Part shown: positions 19,903 through 27,418 of the stretch, piece by piece
How the letters are laid out: the number at the start of each line of letters is the position of its first letter
Numbering within the stretch: the stretch's first letter is position 1
DNA from: Sandaracinaceae bacterium
Lineage (GTDB): Bacteria > Myxococcota_A > Polyangia > Polyangiales > JADJQN01
Reading direction: 5' to 3'
NCBI GenBank assembly: GCA_016712745.1
Contig: JADJQN010000015.1
Location: forward strand, 1-64,000
Length of the DNA: 64,000 nucleotides
Translations under genes and position numbers: made by a program
Notes under the pieces: generated by a model
Seen by the model: the letters and a program-made list of their open reading frames with translations, nothing else
The model's database searches: none
Told to the model about the DNA's origin: nothing

Positions 19903-20729
19903 CGCGCCCCCAGGACACGACGGTACAGCTCGTCGAGCTCTTGCACCTCACGCATCAGCGGCCCGAGCTTGCTGAAGTTCCCGTCGCGCTCGAGCAGGAC
20001 AGGAGCGTGTCCCACGCGCTGGAGCGCTCGCTCGAGCAATTGGTACACGTCGGCGCAAATCTCTTCCGCATGCGTATCGATCCGAAGCCCGTCGGGACGA
20101 ACAAGGTGGCCTGCGACATGAATCTGAACGACGCGCTCGGCCGGCACCTGACTGATCCACTCCTCAGCATCAAACCCATGGTTCCGAGCGTTCACGTACA
20201 CGTTGTTGACGTCGAGCAGAAGGCCTGCGCCGGTGCGATCGAGAAGGTCCGTGATGAACTGGATTTCCGAACGGTCGCTGTCGTCAAACGTGGCGTAGTA
20301 CGTGAGGTTTTCGACCAGAATCGGCCGCTTCAGGGCATCGGCCATTTCGCGCACTCGCGCGGTTGCGACCCCGAGCGACTCTCTGTTCCACGGCACCGGC
20401 AGCAGGTCGTGCACGAACATGCCCTCCGCCCCTGCGAGCGCGAGATGATCGCTGTGCCAAGGCGCCTCGACCTGATCGAGAAACGCACAGAGAGTCGCCA
20501 TCCGAGTTTTCGTGACCGGCGCGGTGCTCCCGAAGCCCATCGTGAGCCCATGGGTCACGACGGGCCAGTGTCGCCGGCACGCGTCGAGCGTGGCAGGGTA
20601 GCGCCCGCCACGCTCGACGTAGTTTTCGGGATGCACTTCGAGCCAGCGGACTGCAGAAGGAAGCTGCTCGAGCATTTCTGCGGCGAGCGGCATCCGTAGT
20701 CCGATTCCGATGCCTCGAACGGGTACCAT
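19899..20729 (-). CDS. DUF692/MNIO (multinuclear iron oxidase) RiPP-modifying enzyme
   Basis: 276 residues, TIM-barrel family of MbnB/BufB/HvfB enzymes that oxidise cysteine in precursor peptides using two or three irons. Ligand-type motifs seen in order: VRWLEVHPENYVERGG, APWHSDHLALAG, ILVENLTYYATFDDS, LLLDVNNVYVNARNHG, VVQIHVAGHLVRP and PVLLERDGNF. Start at 20729 (MVPVRGIGIG) is 18 bases after the precursor stop. Expected product: oxidised cysteine (oxazolone/thioamide or thiooxazole) in the upstream peptide, judged from the family. Confidence 0.88.
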   Translation of the reverse strand: MVPVRGIGIGLRMPLAAEMLEQLPSAVRWLEVHPENYVERGGRYPATLDACRRHWPVVTHGLTMGFGSTAPVTKTRMATLCAFLDQVEAPWHSDHLALAGAEGMFVHDLLPVPWNRESLGVATARVREMADALKRPILVENLTYYATFDDSDRSEIQFITDLLDRTGAGLLLDVNNVYVNARNHGFDAEEWISQVPAERVVQIHVAGHLVRPDGLRIDTHAEEICADVYQLLERALQRVGHAPVLLERDGNFSKLGPLMREVQELDELYRRVLGAR

Positions 20730-20746
20730 CGCGTCCTCGTCCCCGA

Positions 20747-21031
20747 TCAGTGACTTCCAGTTCCACCCGAGCTGCTGCCACACGAGTTGGCGCCGCAGCT
20801 CGCTTCGGAGCCCGCGGGTTGAGCGGCGGTACCCGCGTCCGGCGCCATCTGACCGCGGTGGCTGCCGCAACTCGCGGCCCCGTGGCCGCTGCAGCTTGCC
20901 TCGGCCCCGGCCGACTGCGGCGCCGCCGTCGGTCCAGCCGCGGTGGGGGTAGAGTGAGCGCAGGCAGACATCGTCACGCCCAGAGCTGCCGCAGCCATGG
21001 CGAGGATCTTCGTCTTCGTTTCCATTTCCAT
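20747..21031 (-). CDS. Cys-repeat RiPP precursor-like exported peptide
   Basis: 94 residues. An N-terminal signal (ILAMAAAALGVTMSAC, Cys24 resembles a lipobox) is followed by a Ser/Ala/Gly linker with two imperfect repeats, AGAEASCSGHGAASCGSHRG and AGSEASCGANSCGSSSGG. Core cysteines are 47, 55, 79 and 84. Position directly before the DUF692 and DUF2063 genes, plus a Shine-Dalgarno GGAGG nine bases before the ATG at 21031, make it the likely substrate. The EASC/SCGS repeats differ from the EGKCG repeats of HvfA and from DUF2282 BufA; I know no described family with them. Likely cargo: metal or metalloid thiol chelation. Confidence 0.75.
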   Translation of the reverse strand: MEMETKTKILAMAAAALGVTMSACAHSTPTAAGPTAAPQSAGAEASCSGHGAASCGSHRGQMAPDAGTAAQPAGSEASCGANSCGSSSGGTGSH

Positions 21032-21072
21032 TTCAGTGTTCCTCCAGTTGCGGGCGAACCCCGCGACCGCAA

Positions 21073-21099
21073 CGTCTCGGCAGCGCGCGTCGTGTTACA
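21073..21099 (-). promoter_or_regulatory. ECF-type promoter of the RiPP (MNIO) operon
   Basis: Minus-strand TGTAACA (21099-21093), 14 bases, GAGACG (21078-21073), about 40 bases before the precursor ATG. Divergent from the yceI promoter at 21168. Confidence 0.75.
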
Positions 21100-21167
21100 C
21101 TCTGCGCCTCCAGTCCATCGACGGCGTTCGATCGCATCGACCTTCGTCTACGTTCAGCGACCCGGCG

Positions 21168-21194
21168 TGTAACAGCGGCCACCCTCGCGAGACA
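21168..21194 (+). promoter_or_regulatory. ECF-type promoter of yceI-like gene
   Basis: TGTAACA (21168-21174), 14 bases, GAGACA (21189-21194), 22 bases before the ATG at 21217. Confidence 0.75.
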
Positions 21195-21216
21195 CCACCC
21201 GCATCGGAGGTGTTTC

Positions 21217-21870
21217 ATGGCCAAGCGTCTATCTCTCATGGTCTCGGTTGCTGTTGCGGTGTTGCTCTCGCTGGCGCCGAGTGCGCAGGCACAAACGAGG
21301 CAGTTCGTCGTTCGCAACGACGGCGGCAGCCGAGTTCAGTTCGTATCGGATGCCCCGCTGGAAACCATCACCGGCGTAACGTCCGGGCTCTCGGGGGAGG
21401 TGAGCGTGGATCCTGCAAACCTCGCGACGGTAGCTGGGCGAGTGCAGGCGTCCGTCGCGAGCCTTCGCACGGGGGTGGATCTCCGCGACGAACACCTCCG
21501 CGGCGAGAGCTGGCTCGATGCCGCCCACCATCCGAGCGCAACATTCGAAGTGACGGGCGTTGAAGGTGCGACTGCTCTACGTCCCAACGAGGCGGTCAAC
21601 GTTCGAGTGCGGGGGCGCTTCACGATCCATGGCGTCACGCGCGAGATCACTACCACTGGCAGAGTTCGGCTGATTCCGCTCACACCAGAGCTGGCTCGAA
21701 CGCCTGGAATCAACGGTGATGTCCTCCGCATCCAGGCGACGTTCACGGTTCGGCTGACCGACTACAACGTATCGGTTCCCCTTCCGGTGCGCCTGAAGGT
21801 CGCAAACGATATCCAGGTGACCGTTGATCTCCGTGCCGTGGCCGCACCGCCGCCGGCTTCGGCGCGCTGA
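21217..21870 (+). CDS. Periplasmic YceI family lipocalin-like protein
   Basis: 217 residues with a Sec signal (AVAVLLSLAPSAQA) and YceI features: VDPANLATVAGRVQASVAS, GVDLRDEHLRGESWLDAAHH (the RDxHLR motif) and VRGRFTIHGVTREITTTGRV. YceI proteins bind polyisoprenoid lipids and are induced by stress. It is divergent from the RiPP operon and has the same promoter motif, so it belongs to the same regulon. Confidence 0.9.
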   Translation: MAKRLSLMVSVAVAVLLSLAPSAQAQTRQFVVRNDGGSRVQFVSDAPLETITGVTSGLSGEVSVDPANLATVAGRVQASVASLRTGVDLRDEHLRGESWLDAAHHPSATFEVTGVEGATALRPNEAVNVRVRGRFTIHGVTREITTTGRVRLIPLTPELARTPGINGDVLRIQATFTVRLTDYNVSVPLPVRLKVANDIQVTVDLRAVAAPPPASAR

Positions 21871-22115
21871 GCTCGCGATCCATGCGTCACGTCACTGTCG
21901 TCCGTCCCTACGGTCCCAGCATCCGAGGGCGCGTCTTCGCCCTGTTGGAGCGTGCTGGCCTGGTGATCCGCGAGGCGGACGTGATCCCCAAGGGGACCTC
22001 TGACGAGAGTGTCATCGAGCGTCTGGGCAGAAAGGTGCCGGAGATCCTGCTGATCCCCTTTCACGCGCATCGCGACGGAGCCCGTCAACGAGTTTGAGAC
22101 AGTCGTGAGGCGCAT

Positions 22116-23174
22116 TTACTGTCGCGCCTCGACAGGTGAAGCGACGGTCTGCGGGGTCGCGGTAGCGGTAGCCGGGGTGAGTGGCTTGTTGATGTAGACC
22201 GCCGTGGGCGGGATGCCGACAGCGGGTGGCTTCCGGACGAAGCGCTCGGGGTGTGCGGCGAAGGCGGCGTCGAGGACGCGCTGTCGGGCGGCCAGCACGG
22301 CCGGCGCCCTGCCGAAGTGGACGTCGGCCGGAGTGAGCAGGCCGAGCGCCTCGTGATGGTGCTCGTCGTTGTACCAGTGGAAAAACGCGCGGCAGTGGCC
22401 GACGGCGATGGCCTGGCTACTGAAGCGCCCCGGGAAGTCAGGCCGGTACTTGAGGGTCTTGAAGTGGGCCTCCGAGAAGGGGTTGTCGTCGGAGACGTGG
22501 GGTCGCGAGTGCGACTTGGTGACGCCGAGGTCGGCGAGCGTCTGCGCGAAGGTCTTGGCGCGCATGGGGGCGCCGCGGTCCTGATGCAGCGTGAGCGTTC
22601 CAGGCTCGACGCCGTGCTTGGTGCAGGTCTCGGCGATGAGCCGACGGGCGTGGGCCGCGTTCTCGCGGTCGGCGACCATCCAGCCGACGACGTAGCGGCT
22701 GAAGATGTCGAGCACGACGTACAGGTAGTAGTAGGTCCACTTGGCCGGTCCGAGCAGCTTGGTGATGTCCCAGGACCAGACCTGGTTCGGCGCCGTGGCG
22801 AGCAACTCGGGCTTGGTGTACGTCGGATGCACGAGCTGGTCGCGGCGCTCGCGCACCTCGCCGGCGGCGGCGAGCACACGGTACATGGTGCGCTCCGAGC
22901 ACAGGTACTGACCCTGTCCGTCGGGGTGGGCACGCCCGTCGAGCAGCCGGGCATAGACCTCCGCGGGCGCCAGGTCGACATGCTCGGGCGCGTGCAGGGC
23001 GGCGAGTACCTTGGCACGCTCATCGTGCGACAGCGCGCGCGCCGGCGAAGGTCTCGGCCCCCGCTCGGGCTTCGGCAGCTTGCGGCGGTAGTAGCTCGCG
23101 CGGGGCACACCAAGTGCGACGCACGTCGGGGCGACGCCATGGGCCACGGCGGTCTCGTCGACGAGGCGCATCAG
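22116..23174 (-). CDS. IS3-family transposase OrfB (DDE integrase)
   Basis: 352 residues starting MRLVDETAVAHGV at 23174. An rve-type DDE core: VWSWDITKLLGP (first Asp), LTLHQDRGAPMRAK (second Asp) and DDNPFSEAHFKTLKYRP (Glu). The start overlaps the OrfA stop (TGATG). IS3 elements usually make an OrfAB fusion by -1 frameshifting; AGAAAGAAG just before the OrfA stop is a possible slip site, not proven. Confidence 0.92.
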   Translation of the reverse strand: MMRLVDETAVAHGVAPTCVALGVPRASYYRRKLPKPERGPRPSPARALSHDERAKVLAALHAPEHVDLAPAEVYARLLDGRAHPDGQGQYLCSERTMYRVLAAAGEVRERRDQLVHPTYTKPELLATAPNQVWSWDITKLLGPAKWTYYYLYVVLDIFSRYVVGWMVADRENAAHARRLIAETCTKHGVEPGTLTLHQDRGAPMRAKTFAQTLADLGVTKSHSRPHVSDDNPFSEAHFKTLKYRPDFPGRFSSQAIAVGHCRAFFHWYNDEHHHEALGLLTPADVHFGRAPAVLAARQRVLDAAFAAHPERFVRKPPAVGIPPTAVYINKPLTPATATATPQTVASPVEARQ

Positions 23175-23731
23175 CGCTTCTTTCTCACCTGCGGGATCGG
23201 CAGCCCCAGCCGCTCCGCCTCGAGGAGCTCCTCCTCGGGCGGCATCTCCTCGCCAAAGAGCTCCGCCAGTTTTTTTTGGACCGCGACCAGCCCCTCCGCA
23301 CGCACGGCGCGCGCCTCGGCCTTCTTGAGCGCCCGCTGCAGCTTGGCCACCTCGGCGGCGAGCGGGTTGGCTGGCGTGGCCTTGCGGCCCCGCTTGCGTG
23401 GCGCCAGTCCGGCCAGGCCGCTCTCCTCGCGCGTCCGGCGCCACTCGGTCAGGTGCGACGAGTACAGGTGGTGCCGGCGCAGCAGCGCCCCGACCGCGCC
23501 GGGCTCGGTGCAGGCATCAGCCTCCGCCAGCACCTGCCGCTTGAACTCGGCGGTGAACGTCCGTCGTCGCGGCGGCGACACCTCCATCGACTTCGCCGTC
23601 GTCGGCACGGTCACCGCCATCGCCGGCGACGCCGCCGCCGGCATGGTCGCGGGCGCGCCCACGGGCGGCGCGTCCTCGGCTTTGACCGCGCGCAGGTGCG
23701 GGGTCGCGGTCTTCTTCTCAGGTCGGGCCAT
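23171..23731 (-). CDS. IS3-family transposase OrfA (HTH protein)
   Basis: 186 residues. A disordered N-terminus precedes a HTH_Tnp_1 domain (TFTAEFKRQVLAEADACTEP, then LLRRHHLYSSHLTEWRR) and a leucine-rich coiled coil (LAAEVAKLQRALKKAEARAV). It binds the IS ends together with OrfB. Confidence 0.9.
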   Translation of the reverse strand: MARPEKKTATPHLRAVKAEDAPPVGAPATMPAAASPAMAVTVPTTAKSMEVSPPRRRTFTAEFKRQVLAEADACTEPGAVGALLRRHHLYSSHLTEWRRTREESGLAGLAPRKRGRKATPANPLAAEVAKLQRALKKAEARAVRAEGLVAVQKKLAELFGEEMPPEEELLEAERLGLPIPQVRKKR

Positions 23732-24048
23732 CGGTCGGGAGCCAGTCTCGCCCTACAGTAATTTCGAAGGGGGGCGCTGTCTCACTCACGTTGGCAGAGA
23801 GGGCGACGAGAACGGCGACGACGTGAACGGTATCGCGATCGCCGAGCGCCTGACCGCCGCGCTGCCAAGTCTCGTGCGCGTACCGATCCTCATGCCCGCT
23901 TCGACGGTCGCTCTTCCGGCCGCGCGGCTGAAGCTGTCGCCGCTCGGCCATCATCCACTGAGCGATGATCTTCGCGCGCGGATCCTCCTTATCGACGAGT
24001 CGGCACTCGATCACGAAGAGACTGTCGCAGCGGTCCTTCGACACGTGC

Positions 24049-24423
24049 ATGGCACCGGCTGATCGTCGCATGCCAGGCCGACTGCTCGCGTCTCCACTTG
24101 GAAGGGCACTCTTCACCGCGGCGTTTGTGGGGACCGCGGTGTCGCTCGGTCACGAGCTCGCGCCAGGGGCATCATGGTGGTCGCTCGTGCACGCCATGCT
24201 CCCGGCCGCGGTCTTCGCGACCGGCGCTTGGGGCGCCGGTCACCGCGTGCCGTCTGCCGGGCTCGTCGCGCGCGGGTGCGCGACCGTCGCGGTCGTGGCG
24301 CTCTCCTTCACGATCATCAACGACGCCGGCGTTCTCGCGCCTTGGGCCCGGATCGCCCTGAACTACGTCGTTCCGCTGGCGGTGTCGACGATCGGCGCGA
24401 GGGCACCCGGCCCGCCCGTGTAG
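24049..24423 (+). CDS. Small integral membrane protein, unknown
   Basis: About 124 residues (or 117 from the ATG at 24070, MPGRLLASP). Four hydrophobic stretches: ALFTAAFVGTAVSLGHEL, LVHAMLPAAVFATGAWGAG, GCATVAVVALSFTIINDAG and IALNYVVPLAVSTIGA. The start overlaps the end of the IS-split gene, so the two were one transcription unit before the insertion. No family recognised. Confidence 0.55.
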   Translation: MAPADRRMPGRLLASPLGRALFTAAFVGTAVSLGHELAPGASWWSLVHAMLPAAVFATGAWGAGHRVPSAGLVARGCATVAVVALSFTIINDAGVLAPWARIALNYVVPLAVSTIGARAPGPPV

Positions 24424-24531
24424 CTCGAGTTTGTGGCACTACGTTCTGGACCCACTGGCGCCGCCCGGGTAGGATGCGTCGCGCAGGCTTCCACGAGGCG
24501 AGCGGTCCCGGCGGGCCTGTAAGGGCCCGGA

Positions 24532-25221
24532 ATGAGTGATCGCGCGAAGACATTGGAGGGTGCTCCTGCACCAAGTGCCGACGAGGCGGTGCCGGACGCT
24601 CCCGCGTCTGCGAGCGACCTCGCGCTGATCGCACGGCTTCGCGCTCGAGACTCCAAGGCGTTCTCTGACCTCCTCGACCGCTACCACGGGCCCCTCCTGC
24701 GCCTGGCGCTCGTTTTCGTGCCGAGCCGCGCAGTTGCCGAAGAGGTCGTGCAGGAGACCTGGGTTGGGGTCCTCGACGGTCTCGATCGTTTCGAGGGGCG
24801 CTCGACGCTCAAGACCTGGATCTTTCGCATCCTCACCAACCGTGCAAAGACTCGCGGCGTCCGCGAGAACCGAACGGTGCCGTTCTCGGCCTTCTCGGAC
24901 CAGGACGGGGAGCATGAAGCCGCCGTCGAAGCGGCGCGATTCAAGCCGAACGGGATGTGGGGTGTTCCGCCACGAAGGTGGGAGGACGACACTCCCGAGA
25001 AGCTCCTCATGACGGCCCAGGCCGTCCAGCACCTGGAACACGCAATTGCCGCGCTCCCCCCGAATCAAAGGGCAGTGGTCACGCTTCGAGACATCGAAGG
25101 GCTCGACTCGCACGAGGTCTGTAACGTCCTCGAGATCACCGAGACCAATCAGCGCGTGCTGCTGCATCGGGCGCGCTCGAAACTTCGAGCCATGCTCGAA
25201 GAGTACGTGGAACGGAAGTAG
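24532..25221 (+). CDS. ECF RNA polymerase sigma factor with cognate anti-sigma
   Basis: 229 residues. Region 2: DLLDRYHGPLLRLALVFVPS and VVQETWVGVLDGLDRFEGRS, with LKTWIFRILTNRAKTRG; region 4: HAIAALPPNQRAVVTLRDIE and SHEVCNVLEITETNQRVLLH. The next gene encodes a zinc-type anti-sigma, six bases after the stop, and then a peroxiredoxin. No copy of the window-wide motif lies before this gene, but one lies inside it at 25120-25146. Confidence 0.92.
   Translation: MSDRAKTLEGAPAPSADEAVPDAPASASDLALIARLRARDSKAFSDLLDRYHGPLLRLALVFVPSRAVAEEVVQETWVGVLDGLDRFEGRSTLKTWIFRILTNRAKTRGVRENRTVPFSAFSDQDGEHEAAVEAARFKPNGMWGVPPRRWEDDTPEKLLMTAQAVQHLEHAIAALPPNQRAVVTLRDIEGLDSHEVCNVLEITETNQRVLLHRARSKLRAMLEEYVERK
25120..25146 (+). 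promoter_or_regulatory. Internal copy of the ECF promoter motif within the sigma gene
   Basis: TGTAACG (25120-25126), 14 bases, GAGACC (25141-25146), about 80 bases before the anti-sigma start. The bases also encode part of the sigma-4 helix, so chance conservation is possible. Confidence 0.45.
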
Positions 25222-25227
25222 ACGACT

Positions 25228-25470
25228 ATGCTCACCTGCCAACAGCTCACCGAGCTCGTCACGGAATACCTGGAGGGGCGCATGTCCTTCTGGCGCCGGA
25301 CGCAGTTTCAGATGCACCTGGGCATGTGCAAGCACTGTCGCGCCTACATCCGCCAGATGAAGACGACGGTGGCCACGTTGGGCCAACTGCCGCAGGAGCC
25401 CGTTCCGCCGGACCTCAAGGACGAGCTCCTGAAGCGGTTCGCTAGGATGGGGCCGCCGGAGCAGAAGTGA
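25228..25470 (+). CDS. Zinc-finger (ZAS-type) anti-sigma factor
   Basis: 80 residues. The zinc motif is HLGMCKHCRAY (HxxxCxxC), preceded by LTCQQLTELVTEYLEGRMS, the usual start of zf-HC2 anti-sigma domains. It has no membrane segment, so it is a soluble, probably redox-responsive anti-sigma of the preceding ECF factor. Its TGA overlaps the next ATG. Confidence 0.88.
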   Translation: MLTCQQLTELVTEYLEGRMSFWRRTQFQMHLGMCKHCRAYIRQMKTTVATLGQLPQEPVPPDLKDELLKRFARMGPPEQK

Positions 25471-26186
25471 TGCGCTGGCGCCGCACCCTGGTAGCGCTCC
25501 TGTCCGGTGGCCTGCTCACCGCACTCAGCGGCTGCAGGCGAGAGGAACCGGGGCCCTCATCGGAGCCCGCCGCCGCTGCGGGTTCCGCCAGAACCATGCC
25601 GTCGACCAAGGCCTACGCGAACCCTAGCGCTGCGGAAGTCGGCACGCTGCCGGACGGTGTTGGGCTGGCCGTGGGCTCCGCAGTTCCCGATGTGTCGATC
25701 TCCGACTCGGAGGGCCGTCAGATGGCGCTCCGTGACCTGGCGTCGCGCAGCGCGCTGCTCGTCGTGTTCTACCGCGGAGGTTGGTGCCCGTTCTGCAACT
25801 TCCAGATTCGAGAGCTCACGACCGCGTTCCTGGAGTTCCAGCGAAGGGGCGTCGGCCTCATCGCGATAAGCGTGGACCGGGTCGAAGAGGCCGCGAAGAC
25901 CAACGCCACCTACGAGATACCGTTTCCCGTGCTCGCCGATCCGGACCTCGTGGCGCATCGCGCGTTCCAGGTCACGCGCCATCTAGACGACGCGGAGGTC
26001 GCGAGGCTGAAGGCGATGGGCCTCGACATCGAGGCCGCATCCGGACGCCACCACCACACGTTCGCGGTACCGGCGACCTTCCTTGTTGTCCAAGGCGAGG
26101 TTCGCTGGGCGCACGCAAGCCAAGACTACAGGACGCGACCGTCCACCGCGCAGCTGCTCAGCGCGGTGGATCAAGTCCTCCGATAG
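25470..26186 (+). CDS. Peroxiredoxin-like (AhpC/TSA) lipoprotein
   Basis: About 238 residues. A lipoprotein signal (LVALLSGGLLTALSGC) is followed by a thioredoxin-fold peroxiredoxin domain: LLVVFYRGGWCPFCNFQIRE with CPFC, then GVGLIAISVDRVEEA, IPFPVLADPDLVAHRAFQVT and HTFAVPATFLVVQGEVRW. The catalytic pair matches the peroxiredoxin-like protein of the arsenosugar operon. Start ATG at 25470 overlaps the anti-sigma stop (a GTG at 25467 is an alternative). Confidence 0.85.
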   Translation: MRWRRTLVALLSGGLLTALSGCRREEPGPSSEPAAAAGSARTMPSTKAYANPSAAEVGTLPDGVGLAVGSAVPDVSISDSEGRQMALRDLASRSALLVVFYRGGWCPFCNFQIRELTTAFLEFQRRGVGLIAISVDRVEEAAKTNATYEIPFPVLADPDLVAHRAFQVTRHLDDAEVARLKAMGLDIEAASGRHHHTFAVPATFLVVQGEVRWAHASQDYRTRPSTAQLLSAVDQVLR

Positions 26187-26234
26187 GTCGGCGAGCAACC
26201 TTGGCCCAGGTCGGTTTCCGGCTCCTTCCTCAGC

Positions 26235-26261
26235 TGTAACGCTTCGCGGACCTCAGGGACT
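26235..26261 (+). promoter_or_regulatory. ECF-type promoter of arsM-egtB-DUF427-egtD
   Basis: TGTAACG (26235-26241), 14 bases, GGGACT (26256-26261), 57 bases before the arsM ATG. Confidence 0.75.
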
Positions 26262-26318
26262 GCTCCTTGGCTGCTCGCCAGAGCGGCGCATGACCCGACG
26301 GGTCCAAGGAGCACCGGC

Positions 26319-27404
26319 ATGAAGGCGAAGACCGCAGAAGCACCCACACAGAACCTCCAAGCGTTCGTTAGCGAGTACTACGGGAAGCTTCTCGCCTCGA
26401 GCGCGGACCTCAAGACGAACGCGTGCTGCGCGAGCGGCGCTCCGCCGGTCTGGATCGCCAAGAGGCTCGCCAACGTGCACGAAAGCGTATCGAGCCGATT
26501 CTACGGCTGCGGCTTTCCGATCCCGCACGGCTTGCGCGGAACAACGGTCGTGGACCTGGGCTGCGGCACCGGACGTGACGTGTACGTGCTCGCCCAGCTC
26601 GTCGGGCCGGAGGGACGCGTCCACGGTGTGGATATGACTGAGGAGCAGCTCGCGGTCGCCCGCGAAACGGAAGCTTGGCACGCCGACAAGTTCAGATACG
26701 AGCGCAGCAATACCACGTTCCACCAAGGGTACATCGAGGACCTCAAGTCCATGGGGCTCGCGGACGGGAGCGTCGACGTCGTCGTCTCGAACTGCGTCGT
26801 CAACCTCAGTCCGCGCAAGGACCTCGTGCTCGCGGAAGCGTTCCGGGTCCTGCGCCCCGGGGGCGAGCTCTATCTGAGCGACGTCTTCGCCGATCGCCGC
26901 CTTCCACCCGAGGTGGCGAATGACCCGCTCCTGTATGCGGAGTGCCTTGGGGGCGCGCTGTATCAGTCGGACTTCGTGACCCTCGCCCGTCGCAGCGGCT
27001 TCGTCGATCCTCGTGTCGTCACCTCATCACCAATCTCGATCCAGAACGAGGAGATCTCCGCGAAGGTTGGCGCGGCCCGCTTCACCTCCGTGACCTATCG
27101 GCTGTTCAAGTTGGATGGCCTCGACGAGCAATGCGAGGACTACGGCCAAACCGCCGTATATCGCGGTGGCATCGAGGGCGCCGAGGCGCTGTTCTGGCTC
27201 GACGACCATCACGCGTTCGAGCGCGGTCGCCCGGAGCGCGTCTGCGCGAACACCGCCTTGATGCTGTCGGCGACACGTCTTTCCCAATGGTTCGAGGTCG
27301 TGGGCACGCGCGCCACGCACTTTGGTGCCTATCCGTGCGGACCGACCATGGCCGCTGCGCAAAATCCCCCGACGACCTCGGTCGCTCCAGGCGCGTGCTG
27401 TTGA
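26319..27404 (+). CDS. arsM: Arsenite S-adenosylmethyltransferase ArsM
   Basis: 361 residues. SAM-binding VVDLGCGTGRDVYVLAQLVG and VHGVDMTEEQLAVARE, with the arsenite-binding cysteines in their usual places: NACCASG near residue 37, YGCGFPIP near 67, VVSNCVVNLSP near 155 and YAECLGGALYQSDFV near 205. A C-terminal extension (residues 260-361) ends GACC, a vicinal pair that could capture As(III). It converts As(III) to mono- and dimethylated species, the substrate of ArsS. First gene of a four-gene operon; GGAG lies ten bases upstream. Confidence 0.93.
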   Translation: MKAKTAEAPTQNLQAFVSEYYGKLLASSADLKTNACCASGAPPVWIAKRLANVHESVSSRFYGCGFPIPHGLRGTTVVDLGCGTGRDVYVLAQLVGPEGRVHGVDMTEEQLAVARETEAWHADKFRYERSNTTFHQGYIEDLKSMGLADGSVDVVVSNCVVNLSPRKDLVLAEAFRVLRPGGELYLSDVFADRRLPPEVANDPLLYAECLGGALYQSDFVTLARRSGFVDPRVVTSSPISIQNEEISAKVGAARFTSVTYRLFKLDGLDEQCEDYGQTAVYRGGIEGAEALFWLDDHHAFERGRPERVCANTALMLSATRLSQWFEVVGTRATHFGAYPCGPTMAAAQNPPTTSVAPGACC

Positions 27405-27418
27405 GCTCGGGCTCCACG

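Larger units (their letters stand above)
22095..23789 (-). mobile_element. IS3-family insertion sequence, 1695 bp
   Basis: Imperfect inverted ends: TGAGACAG at 22095 with TTACTGT at 22116-22122 on the left, ACAGTAA at 23755-23761 and CTGTCTCA at 23777-23784 on the right. The flanking GTT (22092-22094 and 23790-23792) is a 3-bp target duplication if the right end includes five more bases (CTCAC). Both transposase frames are intact, so it may still be active. Confidence 0.85.
21882..24062 (+). pseudogene. Unknown gene split by an IS3-family insertion
   Basis: The 5' part (21882-22094, 71 codons) begins MRHVTVVRPYGPSIRGRVFA; the 3' part (23793-24062) reads GREGDENGDDVNGIAIAERL to a stop after VLRHVHGTG. 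Removing 22095-23789 plus one copy of the flanking GTT joins both parts in frame into a 160-residue protein. The IS length plus duplication is a multiple of three, so the halves share a frame. The product looks like a small alpha/beta protein (LLERAGLVIREADVI, PEILLIPFHAH); I do not recognise it. Lies 11 bases after yceI, so probably co-transcribed. Confidence 0.75.

Noticed and set aside
21386..21412. CGTAACG inside yceI
   Set aside because: Second block is GGAGGT; internal to a gene with no downstream start.
22251..24062. 603-codon plus-strand frame across the IS element
   Set aside because: It is antisense to both transposase genes; only its last part (23793-24062) is real coding sequence.
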